Positions 7,433-7,771 of a stretch of DNA of 7,771 bases are shown in pieces. Below the pieces are notes generated by a model. That model was given only the letters and a program-made list of their open reading frames with translations, ran no database searches and was not told the DNA's origin. The stretch is taken from assembly GCA_947463285.1 (NCBI GenBank), contig CANHTV010000157.1, positions 1 to 7,771 on the forward strand, in the 5' to 3' direction. Position numbers and translations under genes: made by a program. Numbering within the stretch: the first letter of the stretch is position 1; each line of letters begins with the position of its first letter. This DNA comes from Verrucomicrobiaceae bacterium (GTDB lineage Bacteria; Verrucomicrobiota; Verrucomicrobiia; Verrucomicrobiales; Verrucomicrobiaceae).

Positions 7433-7707
7433 TCCTTGTTCAAAAACCAATGGGAGGACTCTATGGCATCACTCGCCTAAAAGGAGAGGTATTCTCCGCA
7501 ATCGTTCATGGCGATTCCCTGAGTTGTGAAGGCACCAACTCTGTTACCAGAATAAGCTTGAGCTCTAAAAACGAGACGCAAAAAGGCGAGCGCCGCAACA
7601 GCTTGCGCCGGTGCATCTTTGCCATCCGGTCATGGTGTGCAGGGTTATTTTGCACAAAAAGTGTCTTGGCTGCGTATTGAAGTGCCTGTTTTCTACAGAC
7701 CTATTCT
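7433..7707. other. Intergenic region without a convincing gene
   Basis: These 275 bases between priA and the next gene hold no reading frame I would call. A 76-codon frame from ATG 7450 lacks a ribosome-binding site and any protein-like pattern. A short inverted repeat, GGAGA (7483-7487) with TCTCC (7493-7497), is not followed by a T-run, so it does not serve as a terminator for priA. The promoter of the twin-arginine gene presumably lies at the right end. TTGCAC at 7650-7655 and TATTGA at 7675-7680 resemble promoter boxes, but their 19-base spacing is poor. Confidence 0.5.
7580..7609 (-). terminator. Possible intrinsic terminator for minus-strand transcription
   Basis: Read on the minus strand, GGCG and AGC (with a two-base CA bulge between them) pair with GCT and CGCC across a nine-base loop. 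The stem is followed directly by TTTTT, the complement of the A-run at 7580-7584. This has the layout of a Rho-independent terminator, but the stem is short and bulged. No minus-strand gene is visible to its right inside the window, since the next gene is on the plus strand. Either it is coincidence or it ends a short noncoding transcript. Confidence 0.25.
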
Positions 7708-7771
7708 ATGAGCCAAACCAACCCGTCCCGCCGTTCCTTCCTGACCACCGCCGCTGGCGCTGTGGCAGCTC
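7708..7771 (+). CDS. 5' end of a protein with a twin-arginine (Tat) signal (partial)
   Basis: From ATG 7708 the frame runs to the right edge, giving 21 residues. They begin with a short polar stretch followed by SRRSFLTTAAGAVAA. The S-R-R-x-F-L motif and the Ala-rich hydrophobic stretch after it are characteristic of Tat signal peptides, which export folded proteins, often cofactor-bound, across the cytoplasmic membrane. The mature protein is outside the window, so the family cannot be named. In verrucomicrobia such signals are common on Gfo/Idh/MocA-type oxidoreductases and other exported enzymes, but that is only a guess here. No clear Shine-Dalgarno precedes the ATG. The frame and motif make the start convincing. 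Confidence 0.8.
   Translation, partial: MSQTNPSRRSFLTTAAGAVAA

Noticed and set aside
7431..7497. Terminator for priA
   Set aside because: The inverted repeats AGTCC/GGACT (20-base loop) and GGAGA/TCTCC are short and neither is followed by a T-run.
7450..7680. 76-codon open frame between priA and the Tat gene
   Set aside because: It has no ribosome-binding site, an irregular Ser/Arg/Cys-rich composition and no domain pattern. It probably arises by chance in intergenic DNA.

Overview
The window looks like chromosomal DNA from a Gram-negative member of the Planctomycetota-Verrucomicrobiota group, most likely a verrucomicrobium. This placement is inferred from three things: a lipopolysaccharide-type heptosyltransferase, a large exported PQQ-like propeller protein with a methyltransferase-like insert (an architecture I associate with this group), and few clear Shine-Dalgarno sequences. 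It is moderately GC-rich, and no decisive taxonomic marker such as rRNA is present.

Left part (1-1083, + strand): the last 23 codons of an unidentified gene are followed, 3 bases later, by a family 9 glycosyltransferase of the heptosyltransferase I (WaaC) type. The two are probably cotranscribed, and the pair points to outer-membrane lipopolysaccharide core synthesis. Next (1192-1730, + strand) is an SMI1/KNR4 (SUKH) family gene split in two by a -1 frameshift at a run of six T. The two frames join into one protein of normal length, 179 residues. It is a broken immunity-type gene, a sequencing error, or a slippage-expressed gene.

Middle (1748-4726, - strand): one large gene encodes a secreted protein of about 992 residues. 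It has PQQ-like beta-propeller repeats on both sides of an inserted Rossmann/methyltransferase-like domain and ends in a cysteine-rich block. It converges on the SUKH remnant with only 17 bases between them. A 119-bp divergent region (4727-4845) with a small palindrome and a hairpin separates it from a 61-residue protein of unknown function (4846-5031, + strand).

Right part: priA (5117-7432, + strand) encodes a complete primosomal helicase with all helicase motifs and eight zinc-binding cysteines. Its N-terminal extension begins with an exact match to the bacterial sliding-clamp binding consensus QL[S/D]LF, which is the most interesting observation here. After 275 bp with no convincing gene, the window ends in the first 21 codons of a protein with a twin-arginine signal peptide.

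The genes do not form one pathway. Envelope synthesis, an exported propeller protein and replication restart lie side by side. I found no CRISPR array, tRNA, rRNA, insertion sequence or clear defence island.
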